From Sepiola atlantica (taxonomy: Eukaryota > Mollusca > Cephalopoda > Sepiida > Sepiolidae), in assembly GCA_963556195.1 (NCBI GenBank), contig OY744519.1, positions 33,262,887 to 33,326,886 of the forward strand: a stretch of DNA of 64,000 nucleotides. Reading direction: 5' to 3'. The translations under genes were made by a program, and so were the position numbers. Positions 1-10,265 of this stretch are shown piece by piece (within the stretch, counting starts at the first letter, position 1; the number at the start of each line of letters is the position of its first letter). The notes under the pieces are model-generated. The model did not search any database and was not told the origin of the DNA. It was given only the letters and a program-made list of their open reading frames with translations.

Positions 1-237
1 TTAATAGTCAGACTTTCGAGGTTTAAGCTCAATGGATGTTAATTGTTTTACTCCAGAGCATGTATAAATAAACAATAGAAAATTAGATTACAGTCACCAT
101 GTATTTATTCACCTTTGTATTTGAATACTTTTTTTTTTGGACTTTCCTTCTAAAGAGTCGTACTTATAGAAAATCCAAGATATATAACTATATTATGGTT
201 GTCAATGTGTCGACGGAGCAATCCGTCAAGTATCTGG

Positions 238-239
<2 letters not shown>

Positions 240-272
<33 letters not shown>
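240..272. repeat. poly(T) tract
   Basis: Uninterrupted T run of about 32 bases. It could be the poly(A) tail of a minus-strand retroposon, but no body is recognisable beside it. The rest of 1-320 shows nothing else. Confidence 0.8.
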
Positions 273-273
<1 letters not shown>

Positions 274-316
274 AAAGGTGAATAAAGACATAGTTACTGG
301 AATCTAACTTTTTATT

Positions 317-319
<3 letters not shown>

Positions 320-359
<40 letters not shown>
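320..359. repeat. (TA)n microsatellite
   Basis: About 20 TA units. First of roughly 25 TA arrays in the window. No hammerhead or MITE is recognisable in its flanks. Confidence 0.9.
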
Positions 360-361
<2 letters not shown>

Positions 362-504
362 TGAATTATAAATAGCAAACAATTTATTTAATGAAAAGTC
401 TTGAAAGTGGTATTTAACTAATGAGCCGGCATGATTATCAGTGAAATTTTCTTTGGCATATAAGATGAGGTCTTTTTGCTATTATTTAGGTCTTGATTAA
501 ACTG

Positions 505-600
505 CTTGCCTTATAGCTCAGATGGCTAGAATATCTTTTGCCTATTAGAATGGCTCCTTCATGGCACAGTTTCGAATTCTGTCAAGGTTAATTTTTCTGA
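505..600 (+). mobile_element. tRNA-derived SINE head (degenerate)
   Basis: A tRNA-like stretch begins near 508. It has a box A-like tagctcagatgg followed about 45 bases later by a box B-like agtttcgaattct, which is the spacing of an internal pol III promoter. The cloverleaf is imperfect and is followed by T-rich sequence and a short (TA)n at 627-654. A SINE head or tRNA pseudogene is more likely than a working tRNA gene. Confidence 0.5.
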
Positions 601-884
601 TTTTCGCATTTTTTAGGCTGCAGATTGCATATATATATATATATATATATATATGATAGTTATGGAATTAATAATCTGACATAATGAAAACAGGAACACC
701 GAAAATTGCTTGTTTTTCTTCAAATCAGTCATCTTGAAGAAGTCTTTGAACAATAAAGACAAACATATAAACAATTTTCGGTTTCTCTTTTTTTATTTCT
801 CATGTATATAAAGTGGGTGGCCCATATATCTACTTTCAAACCACTTCATTAAATATACACACACACACACATTTACAGGTCATC

Positions 885-1080
885 TCGCATGGATCTCACC
901 ATTATACTGGGTTTGATGCTTTTAAGAAACCATCATTACATGTTTCTGCTATGGTTTAGTTCTTATTTGATTTATTTTAACATAATTCTAAGAACTAAAC
1001 CACACCCGAAGCAACATCTGACAAGTAACTGTTAGGGGTATGAAACCCAGTGTAATGTTGGGATCTGTGGGTGAGTTGTA
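885..1080. repeat. foldback element, 75-90 bp arms
   Basis: The left arm at about 890-966 (ending ggtttagttctta) is the reverse complement of about 989-1075 (beginning taagaactaaacc), with moderate divergence and a central spacer of about 22 bases. No coding capacity. Probably a MITE or foldback transposon relic. Confidence 0.65.
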
Positions 1081-1488
1081 ACTTTAAGAATTGTATCGGC
1101 TCTGTTATATATTTTAACGTTTAAATAAATGCCATTTTATTGGTTAAACCTTTTAAGAAGTTTGTCTTCAAGATATATATTTTTTGTTTTCAATATATTT
1201 ATTGAATACAAAATGGTAATACGAATGATAAGCTGTAAAACCATAAAAGTCAAAAGCAACTAAAAACAAAAAAGTATTCCGTGTGTAAGTGCAGAGCTAG
1301 ATGTAATTGAATGTAAAACTACGTGAAGGGACTCAAGGTGACTGCAGTTTCATGTAATCTTTAAACATTTCTCTTTCATTTTAAGTAAAAACACGTTTGA
1401 AGATTGAATTGATGCAGGAAACTAGTTACGTTAAGTATCTTCAAGTAATATTAACTTACATTTGTTATACAAACACACATACATACAT
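1081..1488. other. unclassified AT-rich sequence
   Basis: No open frame, repeat homology within the window or structural motif was found here. Confidence 0.4.
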
Positions 1489-1764
1489 ATGTGTTTTTAT
1501 TTAATTAATATACATTTATGGGTTTGTTAAATGTACCCAGGTTTCGCCCATCAGGTCCTCCGGAATTTTGTAAAAATTCCAGTTTCAATTGACTATGTGG
1601 GACTCTTTAGCCTCTCTTTAAACGTCTGTACTGGAAAAAAGGCTTGAGAGTTCCACACGGTCAATTTAAACTGTAATTTTTACAAAATTCCGAGGGAGCT
1701 AGTTGGCGAAACCTGGGTACATTTAACGGATGCATAAATGTATAGTAATTAAGTAAAAATGTGT
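1489..1764. repeat. foldback element, about 115-125 bp arms
   Basis: The left arm 1489-1612 pairs with 1640-1764. Matching blocks include aaatgtacccaggtttcgcc on the left and its complement at about 1706-1725, and ggaattttgtaaaaattcc against its complement at 1674-1692. The spacer is about 27 bases. A (TA)n tract at 1763-1780 abuts the right arm, a recurring arrangement here. Confidence 0.75.
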
Positions 1765-1780
1765 ATATATATATATATAA

Positions 1781-2512
1781 TATTCTGCTCTTGTATTTTT
1801 ATGATCGAGCACTTTGATTTTGTTTCTACTGATACAAGATATATGCTCTATATATATATATATATATGAAACGATCACTGATATGCTCAGCAGCTTTGTT
1901 CAGCAAAGTCATTTTAATAAAAAAAAAAGGGAAACGCATAATGTACACTTTCCTTTTTAACATTTTTTGATTTTGTCTTTTGTTTAATTTTAATATTTTG
2001 TTAGCAAATAGCCGTGAGAAAAATGCTATTTGCTTCTTTTTTTTTTTTTAGCTAGCCAGCTCTATTTGTCTGTCTGTGAAATTGTAAAGAAAAGAAAAAC
2101 CAAAAACTCCCCCCCCCCCCAAATAATGCAAACTCTGTAAGATAGGCCGAGAGAGGTTTTATTGGCCCACATTTATCAGAGGTAGGGCTGGCCATGCACA
2201 ACACCTGGAAACGCATGCAACGAATATCTAGTAGTCGCACGTTGTCCTACCATACAAGTTGTAAGTACACTCTTGTTGCTGTAATAAACTGTTAGAATGG
2301 TTATTTTGACTTTGTCTTTTCTTTCCTTTTTTGTTATTTTGACATTTTATGAGGGGGTAAATATAAAATACAAATTTCAGACAAAATGGAAAATTAGTAC
2401 ATGGAATAGTGGATGCTAGCAGAAGTGAGGACACGAACACATTAAAGCTGAACCAAGATATTTCGGTCGATTAGTTTGACCATATTAATTTGGTAAAAAT
2501 GAGCTTTATTAA
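1781..2512. other. unclassified AT-rich sequence with C tract
   Basis: Contains a short (TA)n near 1850-1866, a C10 tract near 2110 and T-rich runs. No gene or recognisable element. Confidence 0.4.
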
Positions 2513-2809
2513 ACAGAACTCAACATTTTATAGAGTGAAGCATTGAAAAGTAATCCAAGGAGGGAAGCGGTTGTAAGAGAGGGAGGGGAAAAATAGATGT
2601 TGTATATAGTGGGTTGAGTACGTGAGGAGAGAAGGTGGAGATGTAAGGCAGAGAAAGAGTAGGAGGCAAGTAGCGGGGGTGAGACAGATGTATGAGGGAG
2701 AAATGGGTGGAGGGATAAGCACAGGAGGAGAAGGAGAAGGTGATTAAAAATGTTAGAAAAGTAAAAACACATCTTTCATGCTTCACTGTATAAAATTTTG
2801 AGTTCTGTC
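2513..2809. mobile_element. short TIR element with purine-rich core
   Basis: Terminal inverted repeats of about 30 bp. Left 2515-2543 begins agaactcaacattttata, and the complement of right 2779-2807 begins agaactcaaaattttata. The core at 2550-2750 is strongly purine-biased (G/A on this strand). About 295 bp with no credible ORF, so a non-autonomous DNA element is likely. Confidence 0.6.
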
Positions 2810-2984
2810 TAATAGTTAATATAAATTCGTATGAATCAGAATGCTATGACTTTGGACCTACTTGATGTTCGTTCTGTGGTTTTCCAAAATCAAGTACTTA
2901 CAGAAGAGACCACATGAAGGTTGCCAACATCCATAATGAAAGTAGTCCTATGAAACCGACAGGAATCGAACTTGGTATGCCCAT

Positions 2985-3270
2985 GTTTTTGAATTTTTTT
3001 GGATGAAGATTTCTAATTTGGATTATTTGAACGACTGTTCTCATCTTGGATATTATTCTCACAACGTTTCGGCCGATGTAACTTTCAATTTTCTTCAGGT
3101 GCATCTTGTGAACTCTGGGAATCTTTTTGTTGAACTCTGGAATTTCAAACGAAACCTTTTATTTATTCCATCGGGGTAACTTGCTGTCATTCCGTAAGCT
3201 ATGCCTGGGTAGAAGTCTTAAGTCAGTTATCATTGTATTCTTATCACCCGCACTGAGGATTGAACCGCAA
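2985..3270 (-). mobile_element. tRNA-derived SINE, minus copy of an inverted pair
   Basis: The complement reads from a box B remnant (ggttcaatcctcag) into the body, through a ctgaagaa ... ggccgaaacg segment, to the end near 2990. The same body recurs on the plus strand at 3271-3545 and on the minus strand at 26285-26700. The tRNA head is truncated at the junction with the plus copy. Confidence 0.7.
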
Positions 3271-3545
3271 TGACCGGTGGCATAACGGATAAAGTGTTAA
3301 GTAATAATCAGTTCTAAGTAACAGTCTTCTGGAAGTTGAAAGTTCAATCCTCAGTACAGGTGATACTAAGAATGCAATTATAAAATTACTTAAGACTTCT
3401 ACCCGTTCATGGCTCACAGAATGAGAGCAAGCTACTCCTCTTAATTAAATAAAGGGTTCCGTTTGAAATTCCGTAAAGATTTCCGTGTTCGACAAGATAA
3501 ACGGTCGAAACGTTGTGAGAATAACATAACATCCAAGATGAGAAC
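3271..3545 (+). mobile_element. tRNA-derived SINE, plus copy
   Basis: The head has a box A-like tggcataacgg near 3281 and a box B-like agttcaatcct near 3343, with the long variable region seen also in the 26.3-26.7 kb copy. The body continues to gaacag at 3545 and contains cggtcgaaacgttgtgagaa. With the preceding minus copy it forms an inverted repeat with arms of about 240 bp that would fold on itself if transcribed. Confidence 0.75.
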
Positions 3546-3559
3546 AGTAGTAAAAAATA

Positions 3560-3985
3560 AATATTGTACCCGCGTTACTCACCCTGTTGCCTAGAATACA
3601 TATTCCATAATTCATAATGATAAGTTCAATAGTTTAGGATTTTACGAAGCACATACATATTATTGATGCTCATGCACTGATATTTCTAAAAATGTATTTC
3701 TTAATATAACTCAAAATTTGACGTAGAGCAATTATTTTCTTTAAAATTTTTGTATCTAACTTATTTAAAAAGATTGGTGGTGGTCGGGGTGGGGGGTCCT
3801 AAATTGTAAAGTTTAAAAATATAATGTCCCCATGTTACCCGGCGTGTTGCCAAGAATATATAGTCCAAAATTCATAATGGTTGATTCCTAAAAAAAAAAA
3901 AAAAAAAAAAAATTAAACATTTACAAAAAAATCATATGCCCATGTTACTCACTATATAATGATCTGTTCATTAATTTTGGAGATT
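3560..3985 (+). repeat. three diverged copies of a short dispersed motif
   Basis: Variants of a phrase resembling cccatgttactcaccgtgttgcc followed by attcataatg occur near 3567, 3825 and 3935. They are separated by unrelated AT-rich sequence and an A24 run at about 3890-3912. This looks like a decayed local tandem repeat. Confidence 0.45.
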
Positions 3986-4117
3986 ACCCTGTACATATAT
4001 ATATAGATAGATAGATTTAGATTTTTCACTTATAAAATAGATCATTCAGTGAAGACCGGGGTTGTTCCAATAAAAAACAAGCTCGATGATACTCGATTAC
4101 AGAGTACAGAGCATTTA

Positions 4118-4562
4118 TATGTGATTTTATGAAGGCTTACCAAAGCATTCCTTTCAGGACACCAATGATCACCATTAAAGATATTTTTTCTTACAAATAC
4201 TATTTATTCAAATTAAATGTTTTTTCCTACACGTGTTTCACTACCAAGCAATTACTTTCTTTTTTATCGTTGTTCTTCCTTGCTTTTTAATTTTGACTTT
4301 TATTTTTATTTTTTTTCCTCTTCTCTTCTTAAGTGACCTCAACTATTGCAACGCCACATTGTGTATTGTCGGCAGTTGAAACCAGTATTCCAGACATTTA
4401 ATTTCCCTGATGATCTGCCAAGCAAGTAACTGCTTGGTAGTGAAACACGTGTAGGAAAAAACATTTAATTTGAATAAATAGTATTTGTAAGAAAAAATAT
4501 CTTTAATGGTGATCATTGGTGTCCTGAAAGGAATGCTTTGGTAAGCCTTCATAAAATCACAT
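4118..4562. repeat. near-perfect palindrome, 138-bp arms
   Basis: Left arm 4118-4255 is the reverse complement of 4424-4562, with one mismatch seen by eye (caatta against cagtta, near 4250). The spacer is about 168 bases. The high identity implies recent formation or gene-conversion maintenance. The right arm plus spacer contains a hammerhead ribozyme, and the left arm holds only the 3' half of that ribozyme in reverse. A (TA)n array begins at the outer edge of the right arm. Confidence 0.9.
4402..4458 (+). ncRNA. type I hammerhead ribozyme motif
   Basis: Stem I pairs 4402-4406 (tttcc) with 4454-4458 (ggaaa). The core CUGAUGA is 4407-4413. Stem II pairs 4415-4424 with 4431-4440 (10 bp, one G-U) and closes a 6-base loop. 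GAAA is 4442-4445. A tiny stem III lies in the self-complementary cacgtg (4446-4451), and the NUH cleavage site GUA is 4451-4453. Positions 10.1/11.1 are U and U rather than the usual G-C, the one departure from the core. The short palindromic stem III is known from hammerheads that work as dimers. Activity is inferred, not shown. Confidence 0.75.
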
Positions 4563-4579
4563 ATATATATATATATATT
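4561..4579. repeat. (TA)n between palindrome and dispersed repeat
   Basis: Short TA array joining the palindrome to the repeat that is also found after a TA array at 42.5 kb. Confidence 0.8.
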
Positions 4580-4825
4580 ATTAATGACAATATATGTATT
4601 AGCATATACTATCAGTGCCCTTTTACTTTGCAGTCTCCTTAAAAGATTCAGCTCGATGATTGTCAATTAGTGACAATAGAGTAAATATAAGTCAGGTTCA
4701 TATTATGTTCCAATAACCATGTTTTTATTTTATTATTTTTATTTTTATTTTTTCCCATTTCCAAAAAACATAACATTTCTGTGAGATATATTTTTTTATG
4801 GTCCGTTTCATTTGTCTTGTGCCAA
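4580..4825 (+). repeat. dispersed repeat R-A, copy 1
   Basis: About 245 bp, roughly 94% identical by eye to 42497-42732 in the same orientation. Both copies start directly after a (TA)n array with attaatgacaatatatgtat and end at catttgtcttgtgcca. No coding capacity. The shared TA-array junction suggests it is part of an element that inserts at, or carries, TA repeats. Confidence 0.8.
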
Positions 4826-5753
4826 ACAACATTTTTACGTTAATAGCGTCACTGCAACATTACAAAATCATCAGAAAAATTCACAAAGAGTAAAAAGTTC
4901 TTGGATTAAAGTGTCTTGAAAAAACCTACACTATACAGTGGTTCAGAAAAAGAAAAGAGCAAACTCACACGTGGGGGAACCCACTAATATGCCATTTTGA
5001 ATTTTTCGTTCAGAGCTAGTACATCCTAAAAGTTGCGTGGACATTTATAAATTTTAATTCAGTAATATTTCTTAAAATAGTTAATAAGTTCTATAATTTA
5101 TTTATAAAAATTCTAATTCACTTGAGGGTATTTTTTTTACTTCTAAAGTTACATCAATTAGCCTTCAGATGTCTATTTAGGTCATTTGGATACGAAGCTA
5201 ACAACGGAGCTGGTCTCTTTTATGTCCAACAGATCAGAGCCAGTTTCAAGCAACTATTAAGATTGTTATACTTCAGTGTTTTTGTGGAAGATGTTTAGTA
5301 TTTATTGATAAATCATTTAAATGAATAGCGAAACTAGTAAGGGGGGGGGGTTGTCCCTTACAACGAAAATAGTTTATAGTTACCTAGACATGAATCAAAA
5401 TACCAAAAGAAGCTATTAAATTTTATTTATTTATTTTATTTTATAATATATATATCGCCATAAAATTTATTTACATTAAATAATGAATTATTTACATGAC
5501 CTCTTTCTTCTCAGATGATACTGTTGAGTGAAATTTATTTTTTGGATGTGATTGAAGATAAAATGAAAATGTGCTGCCTTCTATCGGGATTGAGACTTTT
5601 GTGTTTAATACCTTTCCCTTCCTAGATTCTCATCCCGCCCTCCACACACTTATTGTGCCAGTGTCCCCTGTTTAGTAGTGATTTGATGAACGGATGGACA
5701 GAAAGTGGCAGAGTTAAACACACATTCCGTCATCATGGTTACTGATGATTCTG
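4826..5753. other. unclassified sequence
   Basis: AT-rich, with a G10 tract near 5341. No gene, repeat partner or structured element was recognised. Confidence 0.4.
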
Positions 5754-6352
5754 TTAGGTTGTCCAGAAAGTTTGTACCGATTGTGGGTATTTATGCTGAG
5801 GGTTACAAGTGCAGTAAATTCATTCTCGAGAGTCCAATCCCTTATTGACAAATCTAACGTACTTACATTTCCGGTTAGAGCAGCACACTTCAAAATATCT
5901 GTTGAGACAGAAAGTGAAAAATTATTTAACGTGTGCTAATTTTGGAGCGCTTTAAAAATGGAAGATTGTAAAATCCATTTTAGGCACTTGATACTTTTCT
6001 TTCTCCATAATTGCAAAAATGCCTCTCAAACAACAAAAAAAAGATGTGTAGTGTACAGTGAAGATGCTTTAGCTGACAGAACTGTACAGAAATGGTTCGT
6101 AAAGTTTAGATCTGGAGATTTTAGTCTTAATGATGAAGAACACTCAGGCAGACCACCCTCTAGAGGTGACGACCAAATCAAGATATTAATTTAAAATAAT
6201 CAACATTACACACCACAAAAACTACCAGAAAGACTTAACATATCAAAATCCACAATTCATGAGCATTTGATTAAATAATAGCATATATATATTTTTTTTT
6301 TTTAATTTTTCATTTCCTTTAAAATTCGGCACGAACTTTCCAGACAGCCTGA
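5754..6352 (+). mobile_element. internally deleted mariner element
   Basis: Left terminus 5754-5782 reads ttaggttgtccagaaagttt, and the complement of right terminus 6323-6352 reads tcaggctgtctggaaagttc, giving about 29-bp imperfect inverted repeats of mariner type. At about 600 bp it is under half of a full mariner (around 1.3 kb). Only the N-terminal DNA-binding half of the transposase remains. A TA follows the right end (6353-6354), but the left TA of the target duplication is not clear. Confidence 0.85.
5958..6278 (+). pseudogene. mariner transposase N-terminal fragment
   Basis: Begins at an ATG giving MEDCKIHFRHL, then SEDALADRTVQKWFVKF and RSGDFSLNDEEHSGRP, which is the paired helix-turn-helix region and linker of SETMAR-like mariner transposases. 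An in-frame TAA at 6192-6194 replaces what is normally a Glu codon before the NNQHYT segment. The frame then continues as NISKSTIHEHLIK to a stop near 6276. The whole DDE catalytic domain is deleted, so the product cannot catalyse transposition. Confidence 0.9.
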
Positions 6353-6505
6353 TAGCTTTAGAATTTTCTGTTTACGAGTGGCATTTTTTCCTGCTAAAAA
6401 TAAAACTTTATGCATGTCCCTGGGGAGGGGGCTGTAACGATAAGTTTCCTTGAAAAATAAAAAGTTGCAATTCATAAAAGTTTAGGGATGCCTTTTTATA
6501 TAATC

Positions 6506-6985
6506 TGTCTGTCAAGTTCCAGCTCCTGTCGCATCCCCGCAGTGTCGCATCCCCGCAGTGTTGCATCCCTATGCTTGTGTTACAAGTACTTCCACATGTT
6601 CCAATGAACCTTCTGCATTTGTAACTCTCCACGCAAACAAATACACTCGATCCACCGGACTAGCAGCAAAATTCCACTCATTCACTGTAGAGGGCTCAGA
6701 TGACGGAAAACTTTCTACTATAATAACTTCTTTCCTCCTTGGACCGCTTGCCTTTGGAATTCCATCCCTACCCTGTTTTCCCGACCGTACCAACATGCAG
6801 AAATTTAAATGCAATGTGAACAAACATCTTACTACTCAACTCCCCACCCTGGTTGTCTCCTATAAATCTGGCCCGGATCACAGTCGCCCCTTACGTTTCA
6901 TAGGAAATTTGCCCCCTTGTTTGGGGCAAACAGAAGTTGTTGTTTTTTGGGTTTTTTAAATAAATAATTAAAAAAAAAAAAAAAA
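6506..6985 (+). pseudogene. LINE (family A) 3' fragment, Jockey/CR1/L2-like
   Basis: The end of a non-LTR retrotransposon ORF2 plus 3' UTR, aligning to the 223-codon copy at 46.8-47.5 kb. Recognisable pieces are SVASLCLCYKYFH, FFPPWTACLWNSIP and HAEI, scattered over different frames. A 15-bp local duplication (gcatccccgcagtgt) lies at 6530-6560. The 3' UTR has the family hallmark ccccttacg ... ttgtttgggg and ends in A-rich sequence at 6969-6985. 5'-truncated and dead. Confidence 0.8.
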
Positions 6986-7315
6986 TCTCTCATTTACAAA
7001 TAATTTCAAAAGTTACTTCCCTTTGATAACGTGTACATTCTTGAATGGCCGAAAACAAGCGAATTTTTGTGGTGAATTAACCTAATTTATTTTTGTTCAC
7101 TATTTTCTGTAGTGAATTAAACTTTAAAACGTATTTCATAGACCAAAAAATAATTAGGCTCTTTTCTAGAATTGTGTCGCCGCTCTCGAGAAATGTTTTT
7201 TCTTTCGTTTTGGAGCGGAAATAAATCATAAAAATAGCTCTACTTTGGTCTTTGTTTATGAAATTTTATTTGAGATGGTGGTTTGGAGATTTATTTTTGT
7301 TTACTAATGAGACAC

Positions 7316-7345
7316 AACTTATTAAGGCCAAAAACCACTCGAGAA
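7316..7345 (+). repeat. short dispersed repeat
   Basis: A phrase resembling aaggccaaaaaccactcgag recurs at about 26955 (+), about 51900 (-) and about 57900 (-). The longer repeat it belongs to appears split here by the LINE fragment that follows. Confidence 0.5.
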
Positions 7346-7389
7346 TAATAAGGGTTAATGATATGGATAGATTGACAATTAAATGATGA

Positions 7390-7735
7390 TGAATATTATG
7401 AGAGGATTAGTTCTGATGGCCTTAGAAGAAGATTAAATCTGGAGACTATAGGGAGATGTGTACAAAACAAGAGACTTCGATGGTATAGCCATGTTGAAAG
7501 AATCGATGAGAGTTCTTGGATTAATAGATGTAGAACAGTTGAGGTAGTAGGTTCAGTTCACAGAGGAAGGCCAAGGAAAACATGGGAGAAAGTAATAAAA
7601 ATGGACATGAGGGATAAATAAAGACCTGGACAGAGATATGTTACTTTGGAAGTCAATTTCTTAAAGCCGTCCAATGCATACCAGCATGTAAAACGGATGT
7701 TAAACTGATAGTGGTGGTTGAAGAAGAAAAAATAA
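7390..7735 (+). pseudogene. LINE (family B) C-terminus and 3' tail
   Basis: Translation of about 7423-7620 gives LRWYSHVERIDES followed by HRGRPRKTWEKVIK, the conserved C-terminal box (RLRWxGHVxR ... GRPxKTW) of many animal LINE reverse transcriptases. The 3' tail contains ccagcatgtaaaacggatgt, also found reversed at about 13990-14030. Cephalopod SINEs are reported to share LINE tails, so part of the tail could be SINE-derived. Confidence 0.75.
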
Positions 7736-8059
7736 ACCAAACAGAATGAATAAAATTTTATGACTTAAAAGGACGGTTCATGACAAGTATTTATTGACAC
7801 TAGATTTGAACGTAACCATATTGAAGCCCTCATGGAAGCAATCTTGTGCCAACGTGTTCCACAAATGGGAAGTCTTTGGAAGGAAACTCTATTCATGGAA
7901 ATTCCGTTTGATGATAGGCACAGAGAAGAAAAAAAGAAAATTCGTTGCTGATGTGATAGAAGAGGAGATCTTGCTGTGACATTTTTACAAAGAAGAAACA
8001 GAGACTGGAGCTCAGTCGAGCACTTTCCATGGAAATAGCGATAGAGTAGAGAAAAATTT

Positions 8060-9460
8060 ATAGGAGCTTATCTTCGCATTGACTGTAAGACCAACTTCTA
8101 TAATATTTTGTAATAAAAGAGTCATCAAATGAAAACAAATGTTGCATACCCTTTAATTTCTCGTACCTTTTCTTCTTCGTCGTAGAAGTGTGTCGTCTCG
8201 ATGTCGTCTAGTGGTTGAGTTCTTTCTTCGCTTCTGTACTGCCGTGAACATCGCCGTCCACTGTGTCTGAAACAAAAACCTTCATAACACGATTCAGGAG
8301 GCAAACAATCTTTTAAATGTTGATTAGTTTTATTCAGGCGTCAGTTTACTGTCGCTCTTGGAGATGTTTTACTAAACGTTGAGGGAGAGATCAATTTACT
8401 ACTTTATCGTAGTTAATTCCTAGCTTAAGTCCTTAGCCATTCGAGGAGAGGGAAGAAGGAATATCATGTCTGTGTTCTCTTAGGGAAACAAATTCCCCTT
8501 TTCATTTCAGACTAGATAGAGAAATACGTCTGTTCGGCTTGCTTCCAAAAACCAGACTGGCAAAACTCTGTTTCCCATGCAAAAGCCCGTGACTTCACAG
8601 AACCCCTATGCGCAGGTGCACCTTGACCCTTGACCTGAGGTCTCATCAACGTGGTGGCCCTGTCAACGCTTGTGAGCTCCGACTGTGAGAACAGCCCTAT
8701 TTTGCACTTGCTTGTATGGGTTCACCTGCACTAAATCGCGCAAGCTAAACCAAACGATCCCCCACACATACGCCCACTTCAACATGCGTCCGGCCTCACA
8801 GGGCCATTATCCAACACAAAACCCTTCTATAAACAGCAATATATTATTTATTTAAGTGACCTACACCGTTGGGTGTAGGTTGCCAAAAGTGTGTCAGTGA
8901 AGAAAGTAAGAAAGGTCGTCTGCTAAAATTTTCGAACAGTATATCTTCCAGTGGAGAATAGCCTTGCTCGGCGTCAAGTTGACCAGGGCGAGAGAGAAGA
9001 CGTCTTTCTTTGATGGTGCATGGAAGCTCTCTGTGACTCCTGTGTAAATTCCAAACGGTCTGAAAGTAGTCTTTTGAAGGTTCAGTTGAAATTAATATTC
9101 CCGGGAGTCTGATTGTTCATTCTGTGACCAAATAGCCTCACTAAGACTGCTCTCCACGAAAGGAAATAAATGTTAATCTTTATGACTGCTACAAATTAGC
9201 AATGTCTCGTGAGAAAGGGGCTGGAGAGAAAAGAAGATCATCCCCTACTAAATTGCAAAGGGAATTTTGAACTCTGTCAAAGCAAGAAAGGGTGCTCTAA
9301 GCAGCACCTCCGCAGATGTGGCAGCAGTCTATAGAAACGAGACGAAATCTATTTCTAATAGTTAAAACAACTTTATTGGTCATCTTTGTTAACATGTATT
9401 AAAAGAGGAATTAAAGAGAGGGGTGGGGATAGTGAATGAACACTTTCCATGAGTATGAAC
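8060..9460. repeat. diverged dispersed repeat block, copy 1
   Basis: Matches a second copy at about 12150-12545 plus 13123-13290. Shared landmarks are cctacaccgttgggtg (8861 and 12272), gttgaaattaat (about 9085 and 12512) and ctgctctccac (about 9148 and 13160). The second copy is split by a MITE, so this one shows the empty target site at about 9105. No coding frame. Class unknown; an LTR or a large non-autonomous element is possible. Confidence 0.55.
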
Positions 9461-9466
9461 GAAGAG

Positions 9467-10265
9467 GATATGGCCAGGGGTTATTCTTGAACAATTAGGT
9501 TAAATCCATGTGGGGTCCTCCGACCAAAGGGTTTGGAGAGATGCCTTTAAAGCGGCATGTCATTCCCACTGTTCGAAGTGGCCCGACCACGTGTGGATAA
9601 AATTAACAGAATAAAACAAACAAAGAGAAGAAATAAAATATCATTATAATATCTGAAATTATATTATAAAGAAAGCGAAGGAATAATAAAGCTAACACAC
9701 AAGAATGGCATTTTGTAAAATCAACATTTATATTAAACAAAACAATTTATTTGACTAAGACATTTTGTAGAGCTATCAGTTACAGAGTTCATTTTTAAGG
9801 AGAGAAAAGTTCCGTTTGTACGAGCGTGTACGAGTGAAATGTTCGGTTTGTTTAAGTTAGTGTTTGTACGAATGTGTATATGCGAGCGTGTTTTGATGCA
9901 TTTTTGTGGCAATTGTAATAGTGTGTGTTTGACGGAATAGTTCGTTATTCGTGGTAGGAATTAAAAAGATTACCTATTTTTTGACTTTTGCCTCCCCCAC
10001 CTCCTCGGTCGAGCCGGTGGGGGAGGGGGTCGACGATCTCCTCTGTGTGCGTTCAGCCGGAAAACGGAAGAAAAAGAAAAAGAAAAGAGGGTGAGTGACT
10101 TGTTTTATAGGGAGTCAAATCATGCATGGTCAAACTGACCTGTTGGTTCCTAATTGGCCAGAATCTTCGGCCAACGTGCTTTCACGAGATCACCCCCTCT
10201 TCTCTACCTCAGAGACAAAGAAGGGCTGAGTAAACATAGAAAGAAAGGAGTCGCAACAAATATCC
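9467..10265 (+). repeat. 800-bp dispersed repeat R-D, plus copy
   Basis: Aligns along its whole length, inverted, to 16880-17680. Landmarks are ggccaggggtta at the left end, gtggcccgaccacgtgtgga, aaagaaagcgaaggaataat, gacgatctcctctgtgtgcg and caaagaagggctgag at the right end. No ORF. It contains a polypurine run (aaaagaaaaagaaaag) near 10070-10090. Unclassified; possibly LTR-like. Confidence 0.7.

Noticed and set aside
3271..3365. Functional tRNA gene
   Set aside because: Boxes are recognisable but the cloverleaf is broken and the body is shared with other SINE copies.
5735..5775. CUGAUGA at the mariner left flank
   Set aside because: Downstream bases belong to the mariner terminus and lack a ribozyme core.
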